64,000 nt of DNA. It comes from Ziziphus jujuba. Its lineage: Eukaryota > Streptophyta > Magnoliopsida > Rosales > Rhamnaceae. How positions within the stretch are numbered: the stretch's first letter is position 1; every line of letters starts with the position of its first letter. Positions 22,345 to 33,938 of this stretch are shown one piece after another. The stretch covers positions 17,143,001-17,207,000 of the forward strand of contig NC_083390.1 in NCBI RefSeq assembly GCF_031755915.1, in the 5' to 3' direction. The position numbers and the translations under genes are program-made. The notes under the pieces were generated by a model, which was not told where the DNA came from, did not search any database, and worked only from the letters and a program-made list of their open reading frames with translations.

Positions 22345-24459
22345 TCTCAAGACCCATAGAGGATCCTTTTCTGGAATCCTAGATAAATCCTGATTCCAGG
22401 GAAATCCTACCGGACTATTCTATGAAAAATCCGATAACATCTTCCCTAAGGTAGAGCATGACCTAAAAATTACTTGCACAAAAACACACTTCTTTACCGT
22501 ATCACCTTATTCCTCCCACCTTACTATAAATAATTTCACAAATAGCAGCACTTCAATAACATAATATCAATATTGATATATATACTAGAAATAGTTTAAT
22601 AAACGAAGATTACCATTAAATATGCACGTCTTCCCACACCACCCATTTAGTATCATCCTACATTTTATATCATTTTACAAATGTATCAATGCATAATGTA
22701 GATAGGAGGGTAATAAAACAACAATGTAATAATAATATTAATAACAATAATAGCACAAGTATAGCACAACTTGCCCGAAAGCTTTTACACTTGCCTGAAG
22801 GCCAGGATACTTACCTGAAAGCTTACATACTTATCTGAAAGCTAACACTCATCTAATGGCTATCGTACTTGCCCGATGGCTATCATTCCTATCTGTAGAC
22901 TGTAAATTTGCCCGAAGGTTACCATATAATAATAATAATAACAACAAAAACCATATTAATAACAACAATAATAATAACAATATTAATAATAGTACTAACA
23001 ATAAGGAAAATAAGAATGATATTAGAAAATCAAATCATGAATAAATAAGATAACATAAGATAAATAAGATATCATATAATATGCTACACAATCCATGATA
23101 TCAGTTATCGCTAGTACCTTGCTACCAATACAGTCCAGGAATGGTTGCCCATATTGGCCATTCGATCCACTGGATCCGTAGGCAACATAATTAAGAGGCT
23201 AAGCTACTCATAGACTACATCTGATTGTTACTCCTGTACGGTGTTATACATACAAACACAATATAACATAACATACATATATATATAGGAATATATGAAA
23301 AGATATTTGATACACTGTACACTATATTAGTAGTGCCAGATAGTACCCAGTGTCCCCAGTACTACCTGACAGGGAGGTTAAAAATAAAAACCTGCAATCG
23401 GTTACCTTGGCATCCGCGGCACCGATTGCTTACAATCTGCCATGGCAAAACATTCGTCCTTCAATTATGAGGGAGGCTGATTCCCACTGTGCACTATACT
23501 TGCCATACCTCAAACTCATAGCTCCTACAGAATGGTCATACATGTATGCACACTAATCCATAATGACAGCCATTCTACGGCTAAGGGGGAGACGGCTGGT
23601 GCTCGCTCTATATTATACCTGCCTACCCTCACAAGGACGACCATGCTTGTAATTTGCATGCTAATCTATAACAACCACCTGCAACCAATGAGGGAACCGG
23701 CTACTGTTCACTGTGCAAATGTACTTACCAGCCTTCAGGTCCATGGCACCCACAAGATAGCTATGACAAACAACCATTTACAGAATGATCATACATATTT
23801 GTGCGCTATAATATAATACAGAACACCAATACTGTATGGTACATAAAAAAAAAAACTATTAAATTTTATAAATCCATCACTTTAAATATTTCAAATTTTA
23901 CCACCACAAAACCAAATCCATCAATAAATAATGAATTAAATACATAAATATATTTTTTCTCACAATAATTTGATATAAATATTTTCTCATACCTTCAAAA
24001 TTAATTTATATAAAAAATATCATTAAAACCATATAAAATTTCATGTATAATTAAATACATTTTATTATGCATCATAACCTCAACAATGAAATTAACAATC
24101 ATTTAACTACAATTAAATAAATGTATACACATATTCATATATATCCACAAAAATATACATACATATATATATATATATATCAACCTAACACATATCAATA
24201 GTGCACACCCACACTTATACATACACACATATTTATATATATATATATATATATATGTGGAACGTATATATTTACAAACATTCACATACCTATGTGTATG
24301 TAAACATATATATGTGTATATCCGCAATCTAACTCAATTTTTTAATTTTTTACATTTAATATAATAAATTATTTAAAATGGTATCTTTTTAAATGCTCTA
24401 CCATAACTCACGAACAAGATACCAATAGAAAGCTAAGAGGATGAGTAACATGTTATGAA
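22345..24459 (-). mobile_element. Solo LTR A, left part (split by LTR B)
   Basis: It begins TCTCAAGACCCATAGAGGATC, a mutated form of the family start TGTCAGGACCCGTCCAG, and breaks off at ATGAA (24455-24459), where LTR B inserted. The right part is 50245-51345 and ends GATCGGGTTGTTACA. The two parts sum to about 3.2 kb, a full LTR. CTCTT at 22340-22344 is repeated at 51346-51350, a perfect 5-bp target duplication around the whole nest. A minisatellite block lies at about 22765-22925. Having lost its internal region, it is a solo LTR. Strand is the element's coding sense. Confidence 0.9.
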
Positions 24460-27356
24460 TGTAACACCGCGTCCCGAAATACATCAGAAATTTTCACATT
24501 AACCGATGGTTGACCAAGTTTGACCATTGACCAAGTGGGTCAAAATGTTGACTTTTTGCTTCTAAGGGAATTTTGCACTGACCAAGGTACCATTGTGGAG
24601 TACGCATCAATCCGAGTCCATAAACTAGTGGCACGTTGAAAACAGAGCTGCGGTTTGAAAGTTATGAGTGAAACAAGATACGCTCCGGACTGGTCGACGA
24701 GCTCAAAGTTGACTTTTTATTTATATGGATTTCGATGTTGACCCATAGATTATATGAAAGTACTCATCAGTATGAGTCTATAAACTGGTAGCACGATTAA
24801 ATCGGACCTACGGTTGGAAAGTTATGGGTGTGTAAAGTTGTGACTATGTTTTCCAAAACTGGTTTTAGTGGGTAGCAAAATATTTGAGGGAGTCCTTAAA
24901 GTTGCGCCATGTGTCACCACTTGAAAGTTGCCATGTATCATGGATAAAGAGAGCCACATGTCACGATGGAAAACTGCCATGTGTCGTATTAATTAAATAT
25001 TATATTATCATTTAATTATTTTAATATTATTTTATTTTTATTTTGATTTTATTTTTTCTTTTCTTTTTCTTTTTCTTCTCCCCATGTGGGAAAAAATATA
25101 GCCCTCCCCCCCCCCCATTCCTTCTTCTTTCTTCTTCCCCTCTCACTCCCACCGGTCTCTCTCTCTCTCTCTGCTGCACCTCTTTCGGCCATCGCACAGC
25201 CACACACACCGGATGACGTGGTGGCCCATGACTAGATGAGCCTAGGCCTTGAGTCCCCGGTTGGTTGGCCCGCAGATGCGCCAGGATCGAAGCCCAAAGC
25301 CGACGGTCGGCGAGGTGGTGGGTGGCCGGTTTTCCGGCGACCACCGGTCCTGAGGTTGGTCCCTTTCTCTAGTTTTCGACCCCCTGATTCCAAAAATGAG
25401 ATCCATTTGTCCAAATTCTCATTCATTTGAGGGATACATTAAATTGAAGCTCAGCCAAAACTTCCAGGTCAAATTCTGGCCATTTCTGGCGACGGTGGGA
25501 CAAATTGAAGGTATATTCTTGACGTCCTCCTCATAAGTTTCGATTTGGTACCTTATTTGTGAATTATGATTGAGTATTTTGAAAGATGCTATTTTTGAAT
25601 AAAATATTATTATTTTAATATGGTAGTCTGAAAGATGTATTGTTCAATATTTAAATAATTGTTATTGATATTAAAGATGTTAAATTGTGTTGAATTGGAT
25701 AAATATGGGTTGAATTAATATTTCTGAAATTGGAAAGCAGTTAATTTTGAAAGTGCTATTAAATTATTGTTAATTTTACTGTGAAGTTACTTTGAGGTTA
25801 TGGTATCTAATAGAATGTATGGTTTTTTTTATATACTTAATTATATGTGGTTCTATTGATTTTTGGTATGAATTAACTTGAAGGTTTGAGGAATTGATTA
25901 TATTGAATTATTGTGATGAAAACTATATTTATGAGTTTAATAATTTATTTATGCATGGAGTTTTATGGATTTGATAAAAATGCATAAATTTAAATGTATA
26001 TTGTTATAAATTCAAATTTTATAATATTATATTATATTACTATAAAAATATGATATTATAAAATTTTATCGATTTTCGATGCACCATACAAGTACAGGTG
26101 TTCTGTAGTTGTGAATGTGATTAGCGTGCGGGTGTAGTGTGATGAGCACACAGGTTTATACTTTCCCGTAGTTGCCATAGGATCAAGGGCAGGCAAGTTT
26201 GAGATTGGCTATAACCGCCCCCCTCCGTGGTCGGGATTGAGTTTATAGCATCGGTGCTACTGGGATGCCAGGACGGCCTGGATGCCGGTGTTCTCTCTAT
26301 AATCTCCCCGTCAATTGGTGCCTTGGGACACTAGGCATTTTCGGACACCACTGGTATATAGTATGTGCATCAAGTATTTTTTTAAGTGTATATATATATA
26401 TATACATATTTATGTCAGATTATATTATGTTTTATATACCACACCGTACGGGGCGAGGATCCGATGTGGTCCATGTAAAGCTAGCCTCGTATATATGATG
26501 CCTACAAATCCAAGGGATCGGACAGCCAATTTAGGCAACCACCCCGGACTGTATGGGTAGCAGAGTATCGGCGGCAGTTGGAATCATGGATTGCATAGTA
26601 TGTTAGATGGTATCATATATATCTCCGTTACAATTGTGTATATTTTATTATGTGTTATGGATTTTAAAATAATATTTTATCTTATGCTACCTTGTCTATT
26701 CATGATCTGATTTCTTACTATTGATTTTATTATATATTCTTATTATTAATAATAAATTTTATCATCGTTATTATCATACGGTAACTTTGAACAAGTATTA
26801 CAACCTACGGGTGAGAAAGTTAGCCATTGGGCAGGTGTAGTTATGTGACAGCCCTTGGCAGGTGTGCTTATGTGATAGCCATTGGGCAGGTGCGGGTATG
26901 TGATAGCCCTTGGCAGGTGTACTTATGTGATAGGCATCATGCAGGTGAGGTTATGTGATAAGCTTTGAATATGTATGGTTATACGTAGCCCTCAGACGAA
27001 TTGTATTAATATAGTTATCATTATCATTAAAATATTTACTATTATTATTGTTGGTGTGGTGATTGGTTTGTGCACCTCTTTTTATATTATGCATTGGTAT
27101 ATTTGTAAAACGACATTCGAAATGTATATGAATTTGCAGCACTAAGTGGGTAGTGTGGACAGACATGAATGTTTAAAGGTATATTTTAGTTATTTATTTG
27201 GTAAATTATTCCTATTGCATCTATGTGTATGTTTTATACGATCTATCATCGAAGTGCTGCAATTTGTTGAATTTATTTGTAATAAGGAGTGAGGGAAAAG
27301 GTGGTTCGATTTAGAAGTATGTTTCTGTGCAGGTAAATTTTGGGGCATATCCTACC
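24460..27356 (+). mobile_element. Solo LTR B, left part (split by the tandem array C)
   Basis: It begins TGTAACACCGCGTCCCGAAAT, the family LTR in the opposite orientation to A and C, and breaks at CTACC (27352-27356), where element C inserted. The rest is 50134-50239, ending GGGTCCTGAAA (expected end CCTGACA, one base changed). ATGAA at 24455-24459 is repeated at 50240-50244, a perfect 5-bp duplication. The sum is about 3.0 kb. A C-run and CT-run occur near 25104-25172. Older than C because C lies inside it, younger than A because it lies inside A. Confidence 0.9.
26815..26985. repeat. Minisatellite block inside LTR B
   Basis: About five degenerate units of roughly 30-36 bp, each with (T/G)GGCAGGTG followed by a TTATGTGATAG phrase, head to tail. 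It corresponds to the reverse complement of the blocks in LTRs A and E and marks the LTR subfamily shared by A, B and E. Confidence 0.75.
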
Positions 27357-28216
27357 TGTCAGGACCCGTCCAGAATTCCTTCCCCGGAACCCTAGACAGC
27401 CCTGATCCCAGGGAAACCCTACCGAACCCTCCAACGGAAAATCCGACAGAGCCTCCCCTAAGGGATTTACTTACCACAATTTACCTGCACTGAAAACACA
27501 CTTCTAAAATTATCCCCTTATTCCTCCCACAGTACTACAAATCGATTCCACAAATTGCAGCACTTAAAAAAAATAAATACAGTAATCCAATGCAAAATAA
27601 ATACAACAAGAGTGAAAGAAATATTACAACTGCAATAAAAGAATAACAGGGTACTGCCGAACTAAAACAGCGAGGAAGATCAAGTCCGCTCCGAGTGAAC
27701 ACCGACAACCTGGTACCTAGAGGAACGGAATTTAAGAGTGTGAGATGCTAATCATCTCAGTGAGCGACCCTACTACTATACCATATAATATCACAGTAAT
27801 AAGTATAAATAATAATTATTTGGAAATAATATTTTCTCTCAAAACCCTTACAATTCTCTCAGTTGGAAAGGTTCCCCTTTTAAAACAATTTCACAAAACC
27901 CTTTATCCATATTCCCCGAAAACCAAGACATCAATTAAATACCAGAAGCGGTAACAATCATATTTTTAATTCCAATTCAGTTTCCAAACATTTTATTTTT
28001 AAAACACAGTTCTGAAAATCATTTGATGCACCCATTATATACCAGTGGCGCCAACAGTACCCAGCGTCCCAAGGTACCGCCAGACAGGAGGTTATAGAAA
28101 GAAACCGGCATACGGTCGCGTGGCGTCCCACAGCGCCGCTGCTAACCTGGTGTCCCGGCCAAAGGGGGGTGGCCGCCCTCTCCGATGGCATCCACAGGAC
28201 ACCCTCATAATATCAA

Positions 28217-28320
28217 CCGCGCGCTACTCACACCCACCTGCGCGCTAATCACATCACCTGCGCGCTAATCACACCCACCTGCGCGCTAATCACAACCGTG
28301 TGCACACTAACCATATCACA
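28217..28320. repeat. Minisatellite in the element C LTR, about 20-bp units
   Basis: About five units around CCTGCGCGCTAATCACACCCA, the first and last degenerate. The same block recurs in the other three LTR copies at +6582, +13164 and +19746. Confidence 0.85.
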
Positions 28321-29815
28321 TATACCATATCACATAATCAGAACACCAGTACGTGCACGGTGCATCTAAAAATTATAAAATCCATAAATTTAAATCATAA
28401 AACAAATTTCACATTTTTCATAAGCATAGCGGGCATAATCCATCCGCTTGAACCGGGAAATTCTCCACAATTTCCTTATAATCCATACCATAAATTCCAT
28501 GATTTTCAAATCCACCAACTCCCAAATCCATCAATTCAAATATCCACATTTTTTCCAAGCATAAATAATTTCTCGAAATATCATAATCAAATCCCATAAT
28601 ATTTTATGGGCATATTTCATAAAAATTGAAATCACCAACATAACCAAATATTTTCCTTGAAATATTTGAAAATCGAATCGTGCCCAATTTACCATTAAAA
28701 CCACACCAATTTCAAAATCCTCAAAACCATAAAATAATTCCACACGGCATAAATTTGTAGAATTCGCATTTTCTTAAATCCAATAAATTCATAAATAATT
28801 CTACAATAAATCCAATAAATATTTGGCACATAGAAATTAAATTCCAAATATTTAATTCACACATAATATATTCATCCATTAAATTCCCCAAAATTAATTT
28901 GAAGGTGGGTCACTCACCTGGAGCACGCAATTAACCCATGATCCACTACGGGATCAATTCTACGACTCACCGGTGCTCCTAGAACAAAATTCACAGACAG
29001 TCAAATAAATTAATATTTTATTCGGGTAAATAATACCCGGTACCCGGGGGGTCAAAACACAAACGATAACTAAAATTTACGAATCATATACCGAATCGAA
29101 GCTCGAGTGATGCTAATCACAGATCCGGTCTTAATTTTTGATGATCGTACCCGACGGGGTTTGAATTTTATCGGGAAGCTTTTCGGGTTTCGGCTCCGCA
29201 ATTCTCCCAAACCGTCGCGAATTGGTGGAAACGGAAGTCGGATTTGGGTTCAGGAGGTCGAACACTGCAGACTGGAGCTGGCCGGAAATTTTCGGGTACT
29301 CGCCGGAACAGTAATTTCCGGCGGGCCGCCACGTCACCGGCAACCGTCGCCGGAACAGTAATTTCCGACGGTGGCCGTTTGCTGTGAAATTTTGCAGATT
29401 TGTAGATCGTGAGGAGAGCAATCCAACGGGACCGACGGTGAGCAAAACGGAGGTCGGACGGCGGAGAAATCACCGTTTGAAGATTTTCGACCCCTCGCCG
29501 GAAAACGCTCCGATCCCGACGCGTCGGTGGTCCGATGGCCGTGATTTTTGGTGGGTAGGCCGGACTTGAGGAGAGGATCAAGGCTGTCAGGCGCGTGTGG
29601 CCGGAAAATGGCCGGAACAGTGCCGATTCGCGGTGGCCGGCGGTGGAGGGGAAAAATCGCCGCCAAACTTCGGACGTCCGATCCGGGCGCATCCGGCGGC
29701 CGTTCGCCGTGAAATTTGGAGGTTTTGCCGGAAATGAGGTGGGCAATCTGGCTGGCCGGCGCGTGTACAGTAACTAGGCCGGAAAAACGTGAAAATGACC
29801 GGCGGCCGGCGGGTC

Positions 29816-29877
29816 CTCTCTCTCTCTTTCTCTCTCCTCTCTCTCTTTCTCTCTCTTCTCTCTCTTTCTCTCTCTTC
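29816..29877. repeat. CT microsatellite in the element C LTR
   Basis: Repeated CTCTCTCTTT units ending at CTTCCCCGAGAG. It recurs identically in each LTR copy. A different GA-rich tract occurs in LTR A (50752-50783). Confidence 0.9.
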
Positions 29878-30382
29878 CCCGAGAGTTTTTCAAAATTAAA
29901 ACCCTGCATGACACTGTTCATGCCACGTGGACCACTCAGAAGCTGACACGTGGCATTTCACTGTTCACGACCCAAAAACATTAAAATAATACGGTATCCG
30001 GTAAACTTCAAACGTCCATAACTTTTTAACCACAAGTCCGATTTAAGCGTGCCGCTAGTCTATGAACTCGTATCGACGAGTACTTTACAACCATACAAGA
30101 GTCAACTCACAATTACATCACAAGAAAAAGTCAACTCCCGGCACCTTTTAGACAGTTTACACTTCAACTTGTTTTGCCCATAACTTTCAAACCGTAGCTC
30201 CGTTTTCGACGTGCTACTAGTCTACGAACTCAGGGCGTCATGCACTTCGCCACGGTACCCTAGTCAACTCAAAATTCTCACCGAGTCAAAAAGTCAACTT
30301 TTGACCCCCTTCGGTCAACGGTCAACGGTCAACCTCGGTCAACGTGCACGGATTCCGGTGCGATTTGGGACGGGGTGTTACA

Positions 30383-30395
30383 GCCTTCCCCCCTT
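30383..30395 (-). other. Polypurine tract of element C (internal copy 1)
   Basis: In element sense it reads AAGGGGGGAAGGC directly before the TGTAACACC start of the 3' LTR, the normal site for priming plus-strand DNA synthesis. Equivalent tracts are at 36965-36977 and 43547-43559. Confidence 0.8.
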
Positions 30396-30426
30396 ACAAA
30401 AATTTCGTCCTCGAAATTTCCGCACG

Positions 30427-32036
30427 TCACTGGAACAGATACGGGTACTGCTCACGCATCTGTGCTTCGGGTTCCCACGTTGCTTCCTCGACCAAGTGGT
30501 TCCTTGCCATAAGACCTTAACTAGAGGAATAGTCTTGTTGCGTAGCGTGCGTTCCTCGCGATCCAAAATCTGTACTGGCTGCTCCACATACGAAAGATCT
30601 TCCCTTATCTCTATATCCGGACTCTCGAGTACGTGCGAAGGGTCTGCAATATACTTCCGTAGCATCGACACATGAAACACGTTGTGTACTCGAGCTAGCT
30701 CTTCCGGTAACGCCAACCTATACGCCACCGGGCCAATCCTCTCCGTAACCTCGTAAGGCCCAATATAACGAGAACCCAACTTACCTCGTCGTCCAAAACG
30801 TACTACTCCTTTCCATGGAGATAGTTTTAGGAATACCCAATCTCCTACCTCGAATTCCAAATCCTTTCTACGCACATCGGCGTAACTCTTCTGTCTATCT
30901 TGGGCAACCTTCAATCGATCCCTAATGATCTTCACCTTGTCCAAGGTCATCCTTAAATACTCAGATCCGACCGCATTAGTTGTTGCAAGGAGCCTCTCTT
31001 CTCCTACCTCACTCCAACACAAAGGTGTCCGACACTGCCTCCCATATAAAGCTTCATACGGGGACATTCCAGTACTCGCTTGATAACTGTTGTTGTAGAC
31101 AAACTCTATCAGTGGCAGTTGTTCATCCCAGCTACCGCTAAATTGCATAATGCAAGACCTTAGCATGTCTTCTAATGTCTGGATTGTGCGCTCTGCTTGT
31201 CCATCAGATTGTGGGTGAAAAGCGGTGCTGTAGTTAAGTCTTGCTCCTAGTGCATCAGCCAACTTCCGCCATAGTCGTGAAGTAAAGCGCGGATCTCGAT
31301 CGGAGACGATGGCTAACGGTACTCCATGAAGACTTACAATGCGTTGCACGAACAACTAAGCTAACTTCTCGGGTGAAAAATGTTCTCGTACCGGTAGGAA
31401 GTGTGCCGACTTGGTGAGACGATCAATGATTACCCAAATGCCGTCGTACCTTCTAGGTGTGGAAGGAAGCTTGAATACGAAGTCCATATTGAGTTCTTCC
31501 CACTTCCACACGGGAATCGGTAAAGGTTGGAGTAGTCCCGAAGGCTTCTGTCTTTCTGCTTTCACTTGTTGACAAATCAAACACTTTAATACGAAGTCTG
31601 CCACTTCTCTCTTCATACCAATCCACCAATAATACTTAACAAGCGTCCGATACATCTTGGTACTCCCAGGATGCATCGCATACATCGAGCTATGCGCCTC
31701 CTCCAAAATCTCCTTCTTGAGTCCTGGGATATCCGGAACGCAAAGTCGTCCTTTATACACGAGGGCTCCATCCCTCCTTATGGAAAATTCCGGATCAAGA
31801 CCTTCTTGTACCTTGCCCTTAATTGTCCTCAACTTAGGATCTTCCATTTGGGTCTCTACTATACGATCCACCAACACCGGTCGTACCTGGAAGCTAGCCA
31901 TGAGAACTCCTGAAGGATGCATATGCATTAACACCCCCATCTTCTTCAACTCCACCATGAGAGGTAGTTGGATGACTTGGATGTGAGCAAGGGATCCAGT
32001 AGCCTTCCTACTCAAAGCATCTGCCACTACATTCGC
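30427..32036 (-). pseudogene. Element C pol remnant, copy 1: integrase and chromodomain with stop and frameshift
   Basis: Minus-strand reading starts at the end of the RNase H domain (VVADALSRK). It continues with the integrase zinc-binding region (HPGSTKMYRTLVKYYWWIG ... CLICQQVKAE) and the catalytic core with its aspartates (LNMDFVFKLP and IVSDRDPRFTSRLW) and the glutamate of SDGQAERTIQTLEDML, then the GPY/F region (RYIGPYEV) and a chromodomain start (VQILDREERTLRN). These mark a chromovirus-type Ty3/gypsy integrase. An in-frame TAG (31356-31358) splits the core after PEKLA. A frameshift near 30503 puts the chromodomain end, with EEATWE, in another frame that stops at 30427-30429. Gag, protease, reverse transcriptase and most of RNase H are missing, so the copy is not autonomous. 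Confidence 0.93.
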
Positions 32037-33925
32037 CTAATAGTGACTTTAACTTCCCTCTTGTGCAACTTTCCTTCTCATGCCCACTAATTAAGGATAG
32101 TCAAATTGGTCCACGAGAACACGATCTACAAGTCTTGGTCATAGTCGAACGCTAACCATAAGGTGCTTCTAAAGCATGCATCCTTAAACCAACAACCAAC
32201 TCTCGTAACTCGATCAGCAATTCAAAAGGTAAGATTAGAACTTAAGTCTAATTTCCTCAAATACTGGTATCACCAAGTTAAGGTTGAGATTAATTCACTT
32301 GTCTTCGATTACCCTCCTAGTACTTACAATTATAAAACCCTTGCTCCTCATTGATTAACCAATAGTCTTAACCTCGACAAACATCAATCTTTCTTTTAAC
32401 TAAATTCATCAAGGTCATGAATAAAATTCTCAACATCCAAATACCATTCTTGAAAACCCTAAGTTTCCCTCATTTCAAATAAATTCCATGAATCCACACC
32501 TCAAGCAATAAGAAATTTAAATCCTAATTCTAGCATCACCACCACTACTATGAACAAATCACTAGATCCTTAACCCAATAAAGTATTCCACACTTCTTAA
32601 ATTCTAACTCCGTCCCAAAAATCATACTCCTTATCATTGTAAATTATCACCAACAATATCAACCACCTTGAATCGATAAAGCACCACCAATATGAACCTT
32701 AAATCTCCAAGGAAATAAGATATCAAGATCTTAGCTTCTAGAATGAAAATAACCATGCTTAAACATCCAACCATGCCTAAGGAATCATCCTCATCTCATT
32801 AACCTCATCATCCACCAAGTAGAACTTTAGTCGCTATCCGGATCTTGCTTGATTCTCTAAACGCTGTCGTACCTTCTCTTTGTGAATGATAGTTTAAGCA
32901 CGAAATCCATATTTACATCTCCCTACTTTTACTTATCGATGACCTAAGTACCTTTATTCGGATCTTGCAACTTCCTTTATCGTGCCAAACCACCATGTCA
33001 TCTAGTGAGCATTCCATACGTCTTGGTACCCTTGGGGTGTATCGTATACCTTGAATCGCGTGCTTCCTTTAGGATCTCCTTTTTGAACTCAACGATACCC
33101 TGCTTTGGATTCTTAATTGGCGATACTTAACCTTAAGTCGCTTTTGGAAAAACCATAACATAAAACAAATAATAAAATATATTTTTCAAATATACCTAAC
33201 TTGCATAGGCAATTGTTAAAACTCCACATTGAAATTCATATCTTAAAATTCATAGCATAAAATAAAATATGCACGCTTGTAATGGAGGTACGTACGACAC
33301 CTTCTACATGTTACGTAATCCATGATTCCAACTGTCGCCGACACTCTGCTACCAATACAAACCAGGGTGGTTGCCTATATTGGCCGTCCAATTCCCCGGG
33401 CTCGTAGGCAACATGATCATGGGGCTAGCTCTACATGGACCACATTGGTTCGCCGCCTCCATATGGTGCAGTATAATATCAAACAATATAACATACAGAT
33501 ACATGTATGAACACAAACCAAAAATACTTGAATAAAACACCTTTAATTTCAAATACCACTTTGAAAAGTATTTAATTTTGATAATCGATCGGAAAAATAT
33601 TTTTGACGCCTTGAAATCGATCGATCGACACACATCCTTAGACAATCATCTTTCTCCTCCATGAACGAAACGGATACCATTCACGATGATAAGCTTGACC
33701 TTCAAAAAGAAAAGGCATCCTCGACCATCGACTAGGCCATAGGAATTTCCTGTTAGGCTAGATGATCCTAATTGACACCCTCGAAGATTAGAGTTATTCA
33801 AACTCGGGCAACGAATTTACTTCGAGACAAACAGAAAGAACGCTTTCACACGGGTAAAACGAGAGATTAAACACGGATAGGATGCACAACAATGCACAGT
33901 CCCTTAGGAATACTAGAACCTAGAT
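32037..33925 (-). other. Non-coding internal part of element C, copy 1 (rearranged)
   Basis: This replaces the gag-protease-reverse transcriptase region of a complete element. About 32860-33110 is a decayed second version of the integrase region: GCTGTCGTACCTTCT, ACGAAATCCATATT and CATACGTCTTGGTACCC parallel the intact stretch at about 31440-31680 in the same order. About 33320-33470 (CTACCAATACAAACCAGG ... GTAGGCAACATGATCATGG) parallels a block in LTR A (23120-23270) that element C's own LTR lacks. The remainder is AT-rich with no open frame of note. The same arrangement recurs in internal copies 2 and 3. Confidence 0.7.
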
Positions 33926-33936
33926 CTCTGATACCA
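33926..33936 (-). other. Primer-binding site of element C (initiator tRNA-Met), copy 1
   Basis: In element sense TGGTATCAGAG follows the TGACA end of the LTR after two bases (GT). It matches the plant initiator tRNA-Met 3' end and fixes the element orientation as minus. Copies are at 40508-40518 and 47090-47100. Confidence 0.85.
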
Positions 33937-33938
33937 AC

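Larger units (their letters stand above)
27357..30382 (-). mobile_element. Element C LTR copy 1
   Basis: 3026-bp LTR from TGTCAGGACCCGTCCAG to GACGGGGTGTTACA. Within it are a 20-bp-unit minisatellite (28217-28320), a GC-rich, CpG-rich core (about 29100-29800) with repeated GCCGGAA phrases, and a CT microsatellite (29816-29877). Apparent long minus-strand frames of 104-195 residues in the core overlap each other and come from GC-rich sequence, not genes. By eye it is identical to copy 3. Confidence 0.95.

Noticed and set aside
28217..28320. Possible CRISPR-like array (short repeats with spacers)
   Set aside because: Units are head-to-tail degenerate minisatellite repeats without unique spacers, inside a plant LTR.
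29131..29921. Long minus-strand frames (104, 192 and 195 residues) repeated in each element C LTR
   Set aside because: They overlap in different frames, are Arg/Pro/Ser-rich translations of the GC-rich LTR core, recur only because the LTR recurs, and match no protein family I know. One is shortened by a single substitution in LTR 4.
30211..30675. 154-residue plus-strand frame at the LTR/internal junction, repeated in each unit
   Set aside because: It lies largely antisense to the integrase/chromodomain remnant and spans the LTR boundary; a shadow frame.
31657..31986. 109- and 80-residue plus-strand frames, repeated in each unit
   Set aside because: Antisense to the conserved integrase zinc-binding region, which has clear family motifs on the minus strand.
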